From assembly GCA_934095965.1 (NCBI GenBank), contig CAKOKR010000022.1, forward strand, positions 1 to 20,763: a stretch of 20,763 bases of DNA, given 5' to 3'. Position numbers and translations under genes: made by a program. How positions within the stretch are numbered: the first letter of the stretch is position 1; each line of letters opens with the position of its first letter. The notes under the pieces are model-generated. The model worked only from the letters and a program-made list of their open reading frames with translations. It was not told the DNA's origin and made no database searches. The DNA comes from an uncultured Bacilli bacterium (GTDB lineage Bacteria; Bacillota_I; Bacilli_A; RF39; UBA660). This document shows, one piece after another, positions 14,244 through 20,763 of this stretch.

Positions 14244-14245
14244 TC
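14211..14245. terminator. Terminator of the small RNA, also usable by the 14940-14233 gene
   Basis: 11-bp stem with one wobble (ATAGCACAAGC / GCTTGTGTTAT) and loop TCAT, with a T-rich tail on the + strand. On the minus strand the same hairpin is followed by TATTTTAG. Confidence 0.7.
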
Positions 14246-14940
14246 TCTAAACTATTAAGTAAATCTTTAACATTTTCTATATCATATACTGCAAATTTAA
14301 CTACACCTTTTTCTTCTTTTTTAACAATCAATTGATTCTCACTAAAATCTTCAAAATACAAATTATAATCTTCCCCATTATTACTACATAATACATTAAT
14401 ACTTATTGTATTTTTATAATTACTTATCACTGGATTATCTTCCTTTTTACTTTTATAAATTGTATCAATTAATCCATTCATAGCTTTTTCAGTTATATCT
14501 CCCCTTATAAAACTACTTAAATTTGTATATTCATAAACCCACATATCAGTTAATTTATAATCTCCACTACAATAATTACCACTTGAATAACTTATATATA
14601 CTTTCTTTAAATATTTATTATTATTAATATCATACTTAGTAATAGTTATATCATTATCTTTATCATAATAATATATTCCATAACAAGACTCTAAACTATT
14701 TAGATAACTCTTTCTTTTATTTTCTAGCTTACTAAAAGATATCGGTGTATAAAATATAGCATCAGTCTTGTTATCACTTGGTACTAAATACATAAATCTA
14801 TTAATACTTATTCCATCACCATCCATTGCCTCAGTTTTAAAAACTTCATTAATAAATGTTTCATTAATAAGAAGAAAAAATATACCACCAATAAGTAAAA
14901 ATATAATAGCTACTTTTATTAAATTAAATATTGCTTTCAT
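14233..14940 (-). CDS. Membrane-anchored hypothetical protein (235 aa)
   Basis: One N-terminal membrane helix (about residues 5-27, LIKVAIIFLLIGGIFFLLI) followed by an extracytoplasmic domain of about 200 aa, beta-rich with several Tyr and two or three Cys. No family recognised. It begins two bases after the tex stop, with GAGGAA in the last tex codons, so it is translated from the tex mRNA. The stop overlaps the shared terminator region. Confidence 0.75.
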   Translation of the reverse strand: MKAIFNLIKVAIIFLLIGGIFFLLINETFINEVFKTEAMDGDGISINRFMYLVPSDNKTDAIFYTPISFSKLENKRKSYLNSLESCYGIYYYDKDNDITITKYDINNNKYLKKVYISYSSGNYCSGDYKLTDMWVYEYTNLSSFIRGDITEKAMNGLIDTIYKSKKEDNPVISNYKNTISINVLCSNNGEDYNLYFEDFSENQLIVKKEEKGVVKFAVYDIENVKDLLNSLEKNK

Positions 14941-14942
14941 AC

Positions 14943-17084
14943 TTATTCCTCAATTAAAGATAAATTAACTCTACCTTTATCTTTATCAATACCAATTACA
15001 TATACAATAATAATATCACCAACTTTTAATATTTCACTCGGATGTTTAATAAATGACTTACTCATTTTTGATATATGCACTAAACCATCATCATGAAGAC
15101 CAATATCCACAAAAGCTCCAAAAGCTGTAACATTTCTAACTGTTCCTTCCAAACTCATACCAACTTCTAAATCATCAATTGTTAAAACATCACTTCTAAG
15201 TGTCATTTGTTTAATATCATCTCTTGGATCTATTACTCCATTAACTAAATTATTCTTAATTGTTTCCCATTTATCTATACTTATATTATATTTATTTATA
15301 ATATCACTAGTATTTATTTCATTTAACTTAGATTCCATATCTTTAGTACCAACCAAAGACTCACTAACATTATATTCATTAAGTATTTTTAAAACTAACT
15401 CGTAATCTTCTGGATGGATATTAGTCTTATCCAAAGGATTACTACCAAATATTCTTAAGAAACCAGCACATTGTTCAAACATTTTATCATCCATACCAGA
15501 TACTTTCTTTAACTCTTCTCTAGTTTTAAAACTACCATTTTTCTTTTTATAATCAAGTATCTTACCAATAATTTTTTTATTTAAACCAGATACATAATTT
15601 AAGATACTATCACTAGCATTATTTAAATTAACACCAACTTCATTAACAACCTTACTAACAACAAAACCAAGTTCATCATCAAGTTCTTTTTGTTTTAAAT
15701 CATGTTGATATAACCCTACACCAATACTCTTCGGATCAATTTTAACAAGTTCAGATAATGCATCTTGCAATCTTCTTCCAATAGATACTGCACTTCTTTG
15801 TTCAACAGAATAATCTGGAAATTCTTTTTTAGCAAGTGGACTTGCAGAATAAACACTAGCACCAGCTTCACTAACAATTACATACTTAACATCTAAATTA
15901 AATTTTTTTATTAAATTAGCAACAAACATTTCACTTTCACGTGAAGCTGTACCATTACCAATAGCAATAATTTTAATATTATGTTTTTGAATCAAAGCTA
16001 AGATTATCTTTTCAGCCATATCAACTTCTTTTTTAGGTTCATGTGGATAAATAACTCCAATTTCTAAAACTTCACCAGTCTCAGATAATACTGCAAGTTT
16101 ACACCCAGTTCTAAATGCTGGATCAAAACCTAAAACTACACTACCTTTAATCGGCGGAGTAAGAAGTAAATTTTCTAAATTATTTCCAAACTCACCAATA
16201 CCAAATTCACTAGCTTTATCATATAATTCAGCTTTAATATCTCTTTCCATTGATGGCTCAATTAATCTCTTCCATGCATCTTCAATAAAATTCATCATAT
16301 CACTAACAAGTGGTGACTTCTTATTACCTATTACTTCATTTTCTAAGTATTTAATTATATCATCTTTTTTAACACTTAATGAATAAGTTACTACTTTTTC
16401 TTTATCAGCTCTAGATAATGCAAGTACTTGATGTGGTTTAATACTAGTTATCTTACATTCAAAATCATAATACGTTTCATATACTTTATTTTCATCTACT
16501 GCACCTTTTTTTAATTTACCTTTAACAAGACCATTAAACCAATAATATTTTCTAATAAATTTTCTATACTTTGGTTTATCACTAATCCAATCTGCAATAA
16601 TATACCCAGCATTAGTAATAGCATCATCTACACTTTTAACATTTTCATTTAAAAATTCTTTAGCTATTTCTTCTCTACTTTTATTTGGTAAAGTCATAAT
16701 TATTTTAGCTAAAGGTTCAAGACCAAGTTTAATAGCTTCAGTACCTTTAGTTTTTCTTTTTTCTTTAAATGGAGTATAAATATCTTCGACTTCACTTAAC
16801 TTAGTGGCTTCATCTATTGCTTTAACTAACTCATCAGTAAGCATACCTTTTTCATTAATTAATCTCTTAACATCTTCTTTACGATTTTGCAAATTAACCA
16901 TATAGTTATATTCAGTTTCAATTAGTCTTAATTCATCTTCATTTAAATTACCAGTTACTTCTTTTCTATAACGAGCCATAAATGGTATTGTTGCTCCCTC
17001 ACTAAGCATACCAATAACATTTTTAATTTGATATTCCTTCAAATTTATTTTTTTACTAACTTTACTTATTACTTCTTCATTCAT
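14943..17084 (-). CDS. tex: Tex/YhgF-family RNA-binding transcription accessory protein
   Basis: 713 aa, full length for Tex. Order of domains: helical Tex N-terminal region (NVIGMLSEGATIPFMARYRK, ELRLIETEYNYMVNLQNRKE), a YqgF/RuvC-like domain with VVLGFDPAFRTGCKLAVL at about 320-337, helix-hairpin-helix repeats (NNASDSILNYVSGL, KKVSGMDDKMFEQCAGFLRI), and a C-terminal S1 RNA-binding domain (GTVRNVTAFGAFVDIGLHDD, VHISKMS). It acts in the cytoplasm in transcription and RNA metabolism. GAGGT precedes the ATG. Confidence 0.95.
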   Translation of the reverse strand: MNEEVISKVSKKINLKEYQIKNVIGMLSEGATIPFMARYRKEVTGNLNEDELRLIETEYNYMVNLQNRKEDVKRLINEKGMLTDELVKAIDEATKLSEVEDIYTPFKEKRKTKGTEAIKLGLEPLAKIIMTLPNKSREEIAKEFLNENVKSVDDAITNAGYIIADWISDKPKYRKFIRKYYWFNGLVKGKLKKGAVDENKVYETYYDFECKITSIKPHQVLALSRADKEKVVTYSLSVKKDDIIKYLENEVIGNKKSPLVSDMMNFIEDAWKRLIEPSMERDIKAELYDKASEFGIGEFGNNLENLLLTPPIKGSVVLGFDPAFRTGCKLAVLSETGEVLEIGVIYPHEPKKEVDMAEKIILALIQKHNIKIIAIGNGTASRESEMFVANLIKKFNLDVKYVIVSEAGASVYSASPLAKKEFPDYSVEQRSAVSIGRRLQDALSELVKIDPKSIGVGLYQHDLKQKELDDELGFVVSKVVNEVGVNLNNASDSILNYVSGLNKKIIGKILDYKKKNGSFKTREELKKVSGMDDKMFEQCAGFLRIFGSNPLDKTNIHPEDYELVLKILNEYNVSESLVGTKDMESKLNEINTSDIINKYNISIDKWETIKNNLVNGVIDPRDDIKQMTLRSDVLTIDDLEVGMSLEGTVRNVTAFGAFVDIGLHDDGLVHISKMSKSFIKHPSEILKVGDIIIVYVIGIDKDKGRVNLSLIEE

Positions 17085-17118
17085 TTTTATACCTCAATTC
17101 TAAAATAATTATATCAAA

Positions 17119-17143
17119 AAAACATGGACATTGCCATGTTTTT
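17119..17143. terminator. Bidirectional terminator between tex and the DGR unit
   Basis: Stem AAAACATGG / CCATGTTTT with a 6-nt loop (17128-17133), and T-runs on both strands. On the minus strand it would end transcripts from the DGR operon just before tex. Confidence 0.75.
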
Positions 17144-17204
17144 AACCTAATTTATCTTTATAAATTAAAAATTTGATGTAACTATAAATTGTATAATAGA
17201 AAGC

Positions 17205-17250
17205 CATAAATATTTTAAAGTTAAAAAGACATAATTTTAAGATATTTATG
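17205..17250. repeat. Long AT-rich hairpin in the gap between tex and the DGR
   Basis: 15-bp stem with one wobble (CATAAATATTTTAAA at 17205-17219 with TTTAAGATATTTATG at 17236-17250). It is one of three structures in the 300-bp gene-free stretch 17085-17386, which otherwise holds no recognisable gene. Confidence 0.5.
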
Positions 17251-17295
17251 ACTATTTTTGTTATACTTGTATTATCTCATAATAGATAAGGAGTG

Positions 17296-17392
17296 ATATA
17301 AGTATGAGAAAAGATATTACAATTGAAATTTGAAAATTTATTCTAAATTTACATAAAACTCAATTAAATATCATTCCATCACATACTTATAT
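17296..17392. repeat. Inverted-repeat-bounded 97-bp element at the end of the DGR operon
   Basis: Perfect 11-bp inverted repeats ATATAAGTATG (17296-17306) and CATACTTATAT (17382-17392), with further inner partial pairing (GATATT..AATTGA with TCAATT..ATATC). A strong AAGGAG (17288-17293) and an ATG (17304) open a nine-codon frame MRKDITIEI ending in TGA, perhaps a gene remnant or leader peptide. The right arm overlaps the last codons of the 79-aa gene. Confidence 0.5.
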
Positions 17393-17626
17393 ACATTTAT
17401 TTTTAATCCAATTCATTATTAAATATTTCTTATAATTATTAATATGATTTACTTGCACTACACTTACTTTAAAATCACTATCCACAATTACATAATTTAT
17501 ATCATTATTCTTCATATATTTAATTAACTCTTTATCATATCCAAAGCTTTTATATTTACCCTTAATCTCTATAATAACAACATATTCTTTATACATCTTT
17601 TTAAAAAAGTAATACTTATTTTTCAT
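17387..17626 (-). CDS. Small DGR-associated protein, resembling the MutS N-terminal domain (79 aa)
   Basis: The sequence YYFFKKMYKEYVVIIEIKGK and SFGYDKELIKYM resembles MutS domain I (Y..K..Y.D...F..G.FYE.FG.DA). Small MutS-like (msl) genes have been reported as DGR accessory genes, which fits the place right after the RT; MutS domain I helps in mismatch recognition. The resemblance is by eye and could be wrong. The start overlaps the RT stop by 11 nt within ATGAAAAATAA, indicating translational coupling. Confidence 0.6.
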   Translation of the reverse strand: MKNKYYFFKKMYKEYVVIIEIKGKYKSFGYDKELIKYMKNNDINYVIVDSDFKVSVVQVNHINNYKKYLIMNWIKNKCI

Positions 17627-18695
17627 ACCAATACCTATTTATAACTTTCTTTATCTTTTTATTATCACTAAACTTATAACTATAAGTATAGGTCATAATA
17701 GTGCAAAAAGCTTTATAAATATCTATTCTTTTATTACCATATAAATACTTTACTTCTTTAACTCTTTTCTTTATTTTATCTATATTACTCTTCTTTATTC
17801 TAACAATAGTTTTATTATCTATCACTTTACATGTATATCCTAAAAAACTAAAACCACTATCTATATTACATATCAATGTCTTCTTTTTATTAACCTTTAA
17901 TTTATATTCATTTTCTAGAATATCAATTATTATATCTTTACACCTTTTTAAATGATTTAAATCATTATCAAATATAATAAAATCATCCATATATCTAACA
18001 TAATATTTTAAATGTAAATTATTTACTATATAATGATCTAACATATACAAATAATATATAGATAAAAACTGACTAGTCATATTACCTATAGGTAACCCCT
18101 TATTATATTCATATAATGGTATATCTACATTCTTTTTAAGTTTTAAATTATTAATAGTATCATTAATATACTTTTTATTAGTACTATCTATTATTTTATT
18201 AATAATATCATATTCATAAGTATCCAATTTATCTATCATTAAGTTTTTTAAAACATCATGATCTATACTATAAAAATACTTACTAATATCTAGTTTAAGA
18301 ACATAAAGCTTATTATATTTTTGTTTTAACTTATTCATATACTTAATAACTAGCTTAACAGCATAATCAGTACCCATCCCTTTTCTAGTAGCAACATTTC
18401 TATCATCTAAATACTTAGTTAGTTTATTTTCTAATATATATCTAGTAACAAAATGAGTTATAACTTTATCTTTAACAGATAAACTCATAACTAATCTACA
18501 TTTAGGTTCATATATTAAAAATATATTATAATGGTTATGTCCTACATAACCATTATTAAGCATATACATAATATTTTCTATATACTGCATCTTATTTATT
18601 TCAAAGTCATATAATTTTTTCTTATTCTTAATATTCTTACTAATCACTTTTTCATATATAAATAACAAATTATCTAAAGATATACTATTTTTCAT
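17616..18695 (-). CDS. DGR reverse transcriptase
   Basis: 359 aa, the compact size of DGR RTs, without the maturase or endonuclease domains of group II intron RTs. RT motifs in order: LKLDISKYFYSIDH (catalytic Asp about 136), KGLPIGNMTSQF (199-210; the GxxxSQ form is typical of DGRs), YVRYMDDFIIF with YMDD at 235-238, KLKVNKKKT and FLGYTCK (284-290). The enzyme should copy a template RNA into mutated cDNA, with errors mostly at adenines, which then replaces the variable repeat. The start overlaps avd by 11 nt (ATGAAAAATAG). Context (avd upstream, variable protein beyond) supports the DGR call. Confidence 0.93.
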   Translation of the reverse strand: MKNSISLDNLLFIYEKVISKNIKNKKKLYDFEINKMQYIENIMYMLNNGYVGHNHYNIFLIYEPKCRLVMSLSVKDKVITHFVTRYILENKLTKYLDDRNVATRKGMGTDYAVKLVIKYMNKLKQKYNKLYVLKLDISKYFYSIDHDVLKNLMIDKLDTYEYDIINKIIDSTNKKYINDTINNLKLKKNVDIPLYEYNKGLPIGNMTSQFLSIYYLYMLDHYIVNNLHLKYYVRYMDDFIIFDNDLNHLKRCKDIIIDILENEYKLKVNKKKTLICNIDSGFSFLGYTCKVIDNKTIVRIKKSNIDKIKKRVKEVKYLYGNKRIDIYKAFCTIMTYTYSYKFSDNKKIKKVINRYWYEK

Positions 18696-19029
18696 TTTTA
18701 CACCAAGTATATATCATTTTATTTATTTTTTCTAAATCACTTATTGCATTAATACATTGTCTTTCACTTATATATCTTAATTTATATGCTCTTTCTAAAT
18801 AAAAATCTATTCTGTTTATCTTAGATAAAGCTTCTATTTGAAATGTCTTTTTATAGTCTATCCTATTTTCATAATTAGCTTTAGTAACAAGCTCTAGGAT
18901 ATCTAGGACATCTTGATATACCATATTTTTACTAAACATATCTTTTTTAGGAAACGTAATTAATAATTTTTCTAAACTCAATATAAAAATCTTGATATTT
19001 TTAATTATCAAGAATTTATCATTATTCAT
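18685..19029 (-). CDS. avd: Avd-type four-helix-bundle DGR accessory protein
   Basis: 114 aa from the ATG at 19029, all helical. The C-terminal part, RIDFYLERAYKLRYISERQ and ISDLEKINKMIYTWCK, follows the Avd / four-helix-bundle pattern (L..R.....G.IS......L..I..M...W). Avd forms a basic pentamer that binds the RT and the template RNA and is needed for mutagenic homing. A longer reading from TTG at 19059 is open, but ATG with AGGA about 11 nt upstream is preferred. It is the first gene of the avd-RT-msl set. Confidence 0.85.
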   Translation of the reverse strand: MNNDKFLIIKNIKIFILSLEKLLITFPKKDMFSKNMVYQDVLDILELVTKANYENRIDYKKTFQIEALSKINRIDFYLERAYKLRYISERQCINAISDLEKINKMIYTWCKNEK

Positions 19030-19127
19030 TAATAGTATTATCCTAAGCGCCTTCAACAACTTTTTCTAAGTCATTTAAAGAAAAATTATCAACTTTTAAC
19101 ATTGACATTTCTATCAGTTTTTATAAT

Positions 19128-19168
19128 AACATTTATAACATTATAGGCATTGTCCGCATTACGGGAAA
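19128..19168 (-). other. Candidate template repeat (TR) or TR remnant
   Basis: Minus-strand segment beginning TTTCCCGTAATGCGGACAAT. Compared without gaps with VP2 codons at 19595-19555, it matches at 33 of 41 positions. Of the eight differences, five are at A in this copy (A to T, C, T, T, G) and three at other bases; the copy has 12 A in 41 nt. It is non-coding (stops in all relevant frames) and lies between the variable protein gene and avd, where TRs commonly lie. The match ends at 19128, before the 3' half of the VP2 variable region, so it may be a partial or decayed template. Confidence 0.5.
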
Positions 19169-19285
19169 TTTATCCACAAGATTACCCTAATTCCATTTAT
19201 ATGAAAATGGTACAAACAACAGTGGGTCTTACATTAACTAAACTACCATTAAACGCCCATTTTTTTACGCATTTTTGTTGATAAC

Positions 19286-19414
19286 TTGGCGCCGCTGCCT
19301 ATCCTCGCACTAACCGCGAGACTCGGCAGTAGGGTTCTTCAACCACACCAATTTCATACCTTCGCATTATTTTGCACCCGCCTGACCTAGCACGCGGACG
19401 CGCTAGACAGGCAT
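19286..19414 (-). other. Two-hairpin element downstream of VP2 (DGR target-associated)
   Basis: Hairpin A (19412-19380) begins 11 nt after the VP2 stop: GCCTG/CAGGC, CTAG/CTAG and CGC/GCG stem parts with loop GTCC on the coding strand. Hairpin B (19329-19295): CTGCC/GGCAG and CTCGC/GCGAG with a 7-nt loop, followed by the palindrome GGCGCC. GGGTGCAAAAT follows hairpin A, exactly as behind VP1. The rest of the intergenic stretch 19030-19285 holds the template candidate and otherwise nothing recognised. Confidence 0.7.
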
Positions 19415-19422
19415 GTCCGATC

Positions 19423-20763
19423 CTAGTTTATTGAGATCGGATCAGCGGCTGTGCCACTTCCCGATACATAGTTCACGGAAGATGAGAGACTGAAGACTGG
19501 CCGCAAAGCAAGCGCAATACTCGCGTCGTTGCTGTTCAGGTAGCCAGCGTTATTCACACTTAACACATAAGAGGCAATGTTCGCATTACGGGAAACATAA
19601 CGGGAAATAGTCCATTCATATAGTCCCATATACATCCAATTGACACTTTTGATGGCTTCGCCATCATAATTATTAAGAGCTGTAGTCCATGCACTTGGTG
19701 CTGCTGCAAATCCATAGTCACTTGCATACACTAATCCTATTTTTGCACTATACTCTGTTGCATTATCCGTTGTATTTGTTGTTACTGGATTTACTATCTC
19801 GTTTTGATATGCTGTTTTAGCTGGTCGAGTTCCTATATTTGTCCATATATTTCCTCCAACCTTCCATGTTGTTTCTGCTATTTTAGCTGCCCAGTCAGCT
19901 CCTATATTTGCTATGAAGTTTTTATTTAAATTTGTTTTATTTAACAAACTTGTACTCCATGTATTTGATCCATATCCACTATTTATTGTTGTATTATTTT
20001 TATAATTCCATGTATATCCTGCTATATTGGCTAAATTATTTCCTTTATAATTTGAAGAACTTTTCCCTGTAGCTGTATATGCTTGTTTATAATCTCCATC
20101 TGCACCTAATAATGCACTTGTTGCATAATCATATTTGATTAATTTTACTCTTTTTTCTGTTTGTTTTTCACTTATTTTATGATCAAATACTCCGATTATT
20201 CTATATAGATTATCTGTTGGGCATGGTGTTACGTTTGAACCAAAACATACATAGTTATTTACTTGATCACTTGCTCCTGCAAATCTGTATGAATTATCTC
20301 CTGCTCCATTTGTTAACGTTGCATCATGATGATATAGTGTTTCATCAATAACATTTGTTGCTATGATACATTCGCTTAATTTTTGATCTTTCTTACAAAT
20401 TTTATTTATAGCTGTTTGAATTATTTCTTCTTTTTGTATCATAACCTTTGCACTTAACGTACTTGTTGCATTTTCTGTTTGATCTCCTTCATAGTTTACA
20501 AATGTAAGCTTTAACGTATATTGTTCTTCTTTACTTGGTGTTGCTGTTATTGTTTTCTTATTTGCTATAGTTATTAAACCATTCGTTGTTGTAACATCAA
20601 AACCTTTTACTGTTTTGTTTTCTCTATCTTGGACTGTTGTGTATTTTAGTCCTGATATTTCTGTTACTTCACTTCCATCTGGTCCTGTAACTGTTAATAT
20701 AAGTTCTGGTTTGTCTTCACCTAATGTATATTTGAATGTATTATTTTCTATATTAAAATATAC
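19423..20763 (-). CDS. VP2: DGR variable surface protein, 5' end outside the window
   Basis: The frame is open from the right edge to the TAG at 19423 (446 residues seen). The Met at 20442 is internal: upstream codons read YFNIENNTFKYT, KPELILTVTG and GFDVTTTNGLITIANKK, collinear with VP1 residues about 100-205. Then come HHDATLTNGAGDNSYRFAGA, the Cys pair in YVCFGSNVTPCPTDNLYRII, and the C-terminal EWTISR, variable stretch and LRPVFSLSSSV. The missing N-terminus should carry a membrane anchor like that of VP1. It is the cis target of the DGR, placed directly upstream of the template region, avd and RT. Confidence 0.85.
   Translation of the reverse strand, partial: VYFNIENNTFKYTLGEDKPELILTVTGPDGSEVTEISGLKYTTVQDRENKTVKGFDVTTTNGLITIANKKTITATPSKEEQYTLKLTFVNYEGDQTENATSTLSAKVMIQKEEIIQTAINKICKKDQKLSECIIATNVIDETLYHHDATLTNGAGDNSYRFAGASDQVNNYVCFGSNVTPCPTDNLYRIIGVFDHKISEKQTEKRVKLIKYDYATSALLGADGDYKQAYTATGKSSSNYKGNNLANIAGYTWNYKNNTTINSGYGSNTWSTSLLNKTNLNKNFIANIGADWAAKIAETTWKVGGNIWTNIGTRPAKTAYQNEIVNPVTTNTTDNATEYSAKIGLVYASDYGFAAAPSAWTTALNNYDGEAIKSVNWMYMGLYEWTISRYVSRNANIASYVLSVNNAGYLNSNDASIALALRPVFSLSSSVNYVSGSGTAADPISIN
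19498..19614 (-). other. Putative variable repeat (VR2) of VP2
   Basis: From the Trp codon of EWTISR (19614) to the RP codons (19498). I count 25 A in 117 nt and six AAY codons (VNN, LNSN and RNAN), the codon type that adenine mutagenesis turns into many amino acids. It is less A-depleted than VR1, so it may be nearer the template state. It contains a local duplication of TTTCCCGT.ATG. Confidence 0.6.

Noticed and set aside
17304..17333. Use of genetic code 4 (TGA as Trp), hinted by the open frame after the MRKDITIEI stop
   Set aside because: All long genes encode Trp by TGG without internal TGA, and VP1 ends in TGA, so code 11 applies.
17616..18695. Group II intron maturase or retron RT
   Set aside because: No maturase or endonuclease domain or intron structure is seen. 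The avd-like neighbour, variable proteins and GxxxSQ motif fit a DGR.
19043..19108. 21-aa peptide frame (MSMLKVDNFSLNDLEKVVEG followed by A) resembling a bacteriocin leader
   Set aside because: No ribosome site, no core peptide after the leader-like part and no processing genes nearby; probably chance in the region before avd.
19170..19178. Perfect DnaA box (TTATCCACA), possible origin
   Set aside because: A single box without a cluster or dnaA/dnaN nearby is likely chance; it overlaps the template candidate.
19423..20442. VP2 starting at the Met at 20442 (339 aa)
   Set aside because: The frame is open upstream to the window edge and collinear with VP1, so this Met is internal.

Overview
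The window is a very AT-rich bacterial chromosome segment with standard TGA stops and Shine-Dalgarno starts. Gene content suggests an uncultured, probably gut-associated low-GC Bacilli/Mycoplasmatota-type bacterium (RF39 or Erysipelotrichales-like). The clues are surface proteins starting with a single helix and a TYAYF motif, a SufS desulfurase, Tex, and undecaprenyl-phosphate recycling genes. The lineage is an inference; no rRNA or marker gene is present.

Layout. 1-304: 5' end of a DUF1016-type nuclease gene, leaving the window. 564-1446: small + operon (short hypothetical, double zinc ribbon, lipoprotein). 5058-1463: - operon with a superfamily 2 helicase carrying six C-terminal helicase-associated (HA) repeats, between an 85-aa and a 107-aa protein. 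5180-5896: membrane-anchored XRE regulator. 6373-5942: small helical protein. 8197-6650: surface protein VP1 with a hypervariable-looking C-terminus. 10795-8268: four-gene envelope operon (DUF218/ElyC-like, DUF368/PopT-like, PAP2 phosphatase, DgkA/UdpK-like kinase), divergent from a GT4 glycosyltransferase at 10881-12062. 13255-12059: SufS. 13977-13296: complete type III toxin-antitoxin locus (three ToxI-like RNA repeats, terminator, ToxN/AbiQ toxin). 14111-14245: apparent orphan structured small RNA with a consensus promoter. 17084-14233: tex plus a membrane-anchored hypothetical. 20763-17387: diversity-generating retroelement (DGR): variable protein VP2, intergenic element with a candidate template, avd, reverse transcriptase, and a small MutS-N-like protein.

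The most interesting signal is the DGR. VP2 (beside the RT) and VP1 (about 11 kb from it) share a C-terminal variable domain whose codons switch to GC-rich, adenine-poor sequence. Both are followed by the same roughly 130-bp two-hairpin element. A 41-nt segment between VP2 and avd matches the VP2 variable region at 33/41 positions, and 5 of the 8 differences fall on adenines of the intergenic copy. This is the expected sign of adenine-specific mutagenic retrohoming, although no full-length template is visible.

The window mixes housekeeping genes with defence or adaptation modules: DUF1016 nuclease, HA-repeat helicase, ToxIN-type locus and DGR.
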